A stretch of 34,125 nucleotides of DNA, from contig NZ_WHVW01000008.1 of assembly GCF_009651005.1 (NCBI RefSeq), forward strand, positions 57,003 to 91,127. Reading direction: 5' to 3'. Position numbers and translations under genes: made by a program. Shown here in pieces: positions 32,625 to 34,125 of this stretch. The notes below the pieces were generated by a model that saw only the letters and a program-made list of their open reading frames with translations, was not told where the DNA came from and made no database searches. This DNA comes from Sporosarcina obsidiansis (GTDB lineage: Bacteria > Bacillota > Bacilli > Bacillales_A > Planococcaceae). How positions within the stretch are numbered: the first letter of the stretch is position 1; the number at the start of each line of letters is the position of its first letter.

Positions 32625-33779
32625 TCAATTCTTTGCATGCATTGCAAGAAATCGCCCTGCTAGTATTTCATGTACGAAATTACCAGAGGTGAATGTATCC
32701 AACCTATAGATATCTATGCGTTCTTGACGTAAAAAATCCATAAAGGATTGGCAGGCTATCAATTGTTCGTCTGGCTCACCATCGAACTCTTTGATAAACA
32801 TGCGGAGAAACGATGCATCCAACTGATACGGTGTTTTTCTAGCCTCACGAATTGCTGCAATGAGTAAGAGTTGCCACTCGCAATCTGGTTGTTTGAATGC
32901 CTCCTGTCCCCTCGTTGGCACACCGATCCATGCAGGTAGTTGAATCGGCTGTATGCGCATTTCATAACAGGCACGCAAAAAACGATTATGGATACCTCTT
33001 TGATTATACCCAATGACAGATTGAAGATACTTTCGTCGCGCGAATTGATAATGACGAGTAAGTTCATGAATGTCAGCAACAGAAGGTGCTGCAGGGGTCG
33101 CAAACGGAATGGTTTGCTCATCAACGTGCAATGTTACATGTTGAACGGCATAAGTCGAGCCTTTTAGATGAACCATATGGCTGATGTAATGAAATTGTTT
33201 GCTAAGCGGATTGTATGTAAGAAGAATAGGACTCCGGTGGTCAAATTGCCGAATAAAAGATTGTTGAAATTGAGATAAGCGAATAGAGAGGATAGTTGCG
33301 GATGAAGAACGAATCGTTTGCGGGGTCAAAATGATCCAAATCGGCAGCATATTGAGCATGCTGTAGCCAGCGTTTCTTTGCTGAACATCTGTAAGTGGAA
33401 TGACACTGCATTGAAATTCGATCGGCACTTCTGTTCCACGCCATGTGACGAGAAGATCAGGTCTTTGCCGTACATCTTTTAAAAAAGGTTCTAATTTCAC
33501 TTCAAGGGTATGTCGTGAAAATAATTCAAATAGTTGGGATTTACCAAGCAGATGAGTGGGGGATTCTCCTTCTGCGAAACTTTCTCGGCAATTGGTGTGT
33601 TGGTAGTGAGCGAAATGTGGAATGACTACATCGCCGACTTTTAGGAGTAGCTGTTGATTGCATTGAGGACAAAAGAACGTTTCGTTTTTACGCCATTCTC
33701 TTAAGCTGTCCAGGTCCTTGTTCATTGTTAACACAACTAATTCCCCGACAGCAGTTCGAGCTGTCAACAAAACTGTCAC
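32625..33779 (-). CDS. coiA: Competence protein CoiA
   Basis: A 384-residue CoiA-family protein needed for recombination of transforming DNA in streptococci and induced with competence in B. subtilis. N-terminal zinc-binding-like FFCPQCNQQLLLK (C37, C40) with HFAHYQHTNC (H55-C64) is followed by a nuclease-like core. Its RPDLLV (D108) and VPIEFQCS (E121, Q123) form a PD-(D/E)XK-type motif. The GTG at 33779 has AGAGGA 6 bases upstream; a TTG three codons later is possible. A likely promoter is at 33795-33823. mecA, often upstream, is not in the window; the repeat cluster is there instead. Confidence 0.92.
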   Translation of the reverse strand: MTVLLTARTAVGELVVLTMNKDLDSLREWRKNETFFCPQCNQQLLLKVGDVVIPHFAHYQHTNCRESFAEGESPTHLLGKSQLFELFSRHTLEVKLEPFLKDVRQRPDLLVTWRGTEVPIEFQCSVIPLTDVQQRNAGYSMLNMLPIWIILTPQTIRSSSATILSIRLSQFQQSFIRQFDHRSPILLTYNPLSKQFHYISHMVHLKGSTYAVQHVTLHVDEQTIPFATPAAPSVADIHELTRHYQFARRKYLQSVIGYNQRGIHNRFLRACYEMRIQPIQLPAWIGVPTRGQEAFKQPDCEWQLLLIAAIREARKTPYQLDASFLRMFIKEFDGEPDEQLIACQSFMDFLRQERIDIYRLDTFTSGNFVHEILAGRFLAMHAKN

Positions 33780-33794
33780 ACTCCTTCCTCTTCC

Positions 33795-33823
33795 ATCTTA
33801 CAAATTTTCTGATTACTTAGCAA
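33795..33823 (-). promoter_or_regulatory. Putative promoter of coiA-pepF
   Basis: Minus strand: -35 TTGCTA (33818-33823), 17-base spacer, -10 TAAGAT (33795-33800). No clear ComK box pair was recognised. Confidence 0.5.
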
Positions 33824-33888
33824 GTCTTTTTTTGTTTTGATGGGCTGATGTCTGATGGCAAAGTGTAAGTATTACTTGTAATCGTGTA

Positions 33889-33945
33889 GAGTGAACATTC
33901 CTGGTTTTGCCGCGACACTGGAGGATTGGCTTTCGTTAGGTAGTG
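33889..33945 (+). repeat. Degenerate copy of the right-end repeat, unit 1
   Basis: 33889-33935 aligns without gaps to 34001-34047 at about 33 of 47 positions, most differences being C/T or A/G changes. It continues into TTTCGTTAGGTAGTG, which recurs at 34111-34125 as CTTCGCTAGGTAGTG. Non-coding. Confidence 0.75.
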
Positions 33946-34000
33946 GGAGTAGTCTAGTTACAGACTCTATTCGCAGAGTAATTCGTTAAGAGAAGCATGT

Positions 34001-34086
34001 GAGTGAGTGGTTCTGGTACCGCTGCGGCGCTGGGGGATTGCCTTTCACCAAGAGCCAACTAGCAAAGGACACTAGTTGGCTCTTGG
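34001..34086 (+). repeat. Right-end repeat, unit 2, with perfect hairpin
   Basis: GC-rich box (GCGGCGCTGGGGGATTGCC) followed by a perfect 15-bp inverted repeat, CCAAGAGCCAACTAG and complement (34048-34062, 34072-34086), with loop CAAAGGACA. It is the inverted partner of 1-80. No open frame or T-tract terminator context. Confidence 0.85.
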
Positions 34087-34110
34087 CTTCGGCCGACCCC
34101 GCAGTTGCGC

Positions 34111-34125
34111 CTTCGCTAGGTAGTG
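34111..34125 (+). repeat. Third partial repeat unit at the window edge
   Basis: CTTCGCTAGGTAGTG matches 33931-33945 at 13 of 15 positions and runs into the window edge, so the array continues outside. Confidence 0.6.

Noticed and set aside
34048..34086. The 15-bp hairpin as a plain intrinsic terminator
   Set aside because: No T tract follows on either strand, no gene ends next to it, and a similar hairpin with the same box occurs at 1-35, so a repeat element explains it better.
1..34125. CRISPR array, prophage, IS element or defence island
   Set aside because: No regularly spaced short repeats, transposase, integrase or phage genes found; nearly all genes are ordinary chromosomal functions.

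Overview
The window looks like chromosome of an endospore-forming Bacillota of order Bacillales, most likely Planococcaceae (Sporosarcina-like). The genus is inference. The order is supported by spore genes (spoVIF, spoVAC-AD-AE, cotZ, cotO), AGGAGG-type ribosome sites, sigma-A/G/K-type promoters, and gene order matching the Bacillus subtilis coiA-pepF-spxH-yjbI-yjbJ-yjbL-nadK-yjbO and yjcH-yjcG-yjcF-spoVIF neighbourhoods. A murE-prfC pair and the presence of RF3 recall staphylococci rather than B. subtilis.

Layout. 1-80: an intergenic repeat, inverted relative to a copy at the far right end. 0.2-9.3 kb: an RND efflux pump, release factor 3 (prfC), a MurE ligase, a PAS histidine kinase and an aldehyde dehydrogenase. 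9.4-12.8 kb: a Cd/Zn-type P-type ATPase under a strong promoter flanked by two ArsR/CadC-like operators, then an RluA-family pseudouridine synthase. About 13 kb: a lone tRNA-Val(GAC) and a 49-residue orphan gene. 13.8-17.4 kb: a TRAP-TAXI uptake operon (receptor, DUF1850 protein, fused permease) with a CcpA-like cre site in its promoter. 17.7-20.1 kb: a PgpA/YutG-like protein and the yjcH-yjcG-yjcF genes.

20.2-24.5 kb is a sporulation block: a small conserved-looking protein, spoVIF, a 46-residue YjcZ-type protein, and a yhcN/ylaJ-type lipoprotein gene with spoVAC-spoVAD-spoVAE behind a near-consensus sigma-G promoter. Divergent from it is cotZ behind a sigma-K-like promoter, followed by convergent cotO. 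24.6-33.8 kb is housekeeping and stress: mgtE, a second RluA enzyme, NAD kinase, UPF0738, a CwlQ-like lytic transglycosylase, the yjbI-spxH pair (truncated haemoglobin and Spx/ClpXP adaptor), pepF and coiA. Between spxH and pepF, on the minus strand, lies a small RNA gene that I recognise as RoxS/RsaE, with C-rich motifs, its own promoter, a Rex-type operator at the start site and an intrinsic terminator.

Functional themes. Late sporulation and germination: dipicolinate (DPA) uptake by SpoVA, coat by CotZ/CotO. Redox and nitrosative stress: YjbI, SpxH, RoxS/Rex. Metal and ion handling: CadA, MgtE, RND pump. Organic-acid uptake under carbon control: TRAP. Compared with B. subtilis the locus lacks yjbK, yjbM (relQ/sasB) and prpE. 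The least explained part is the mosaic repeat cluster at 33.9-34.1 kb and its inverted partner at position 1. I see no CRISPR array, prophage, insertion sequence, or obvious new defence system.
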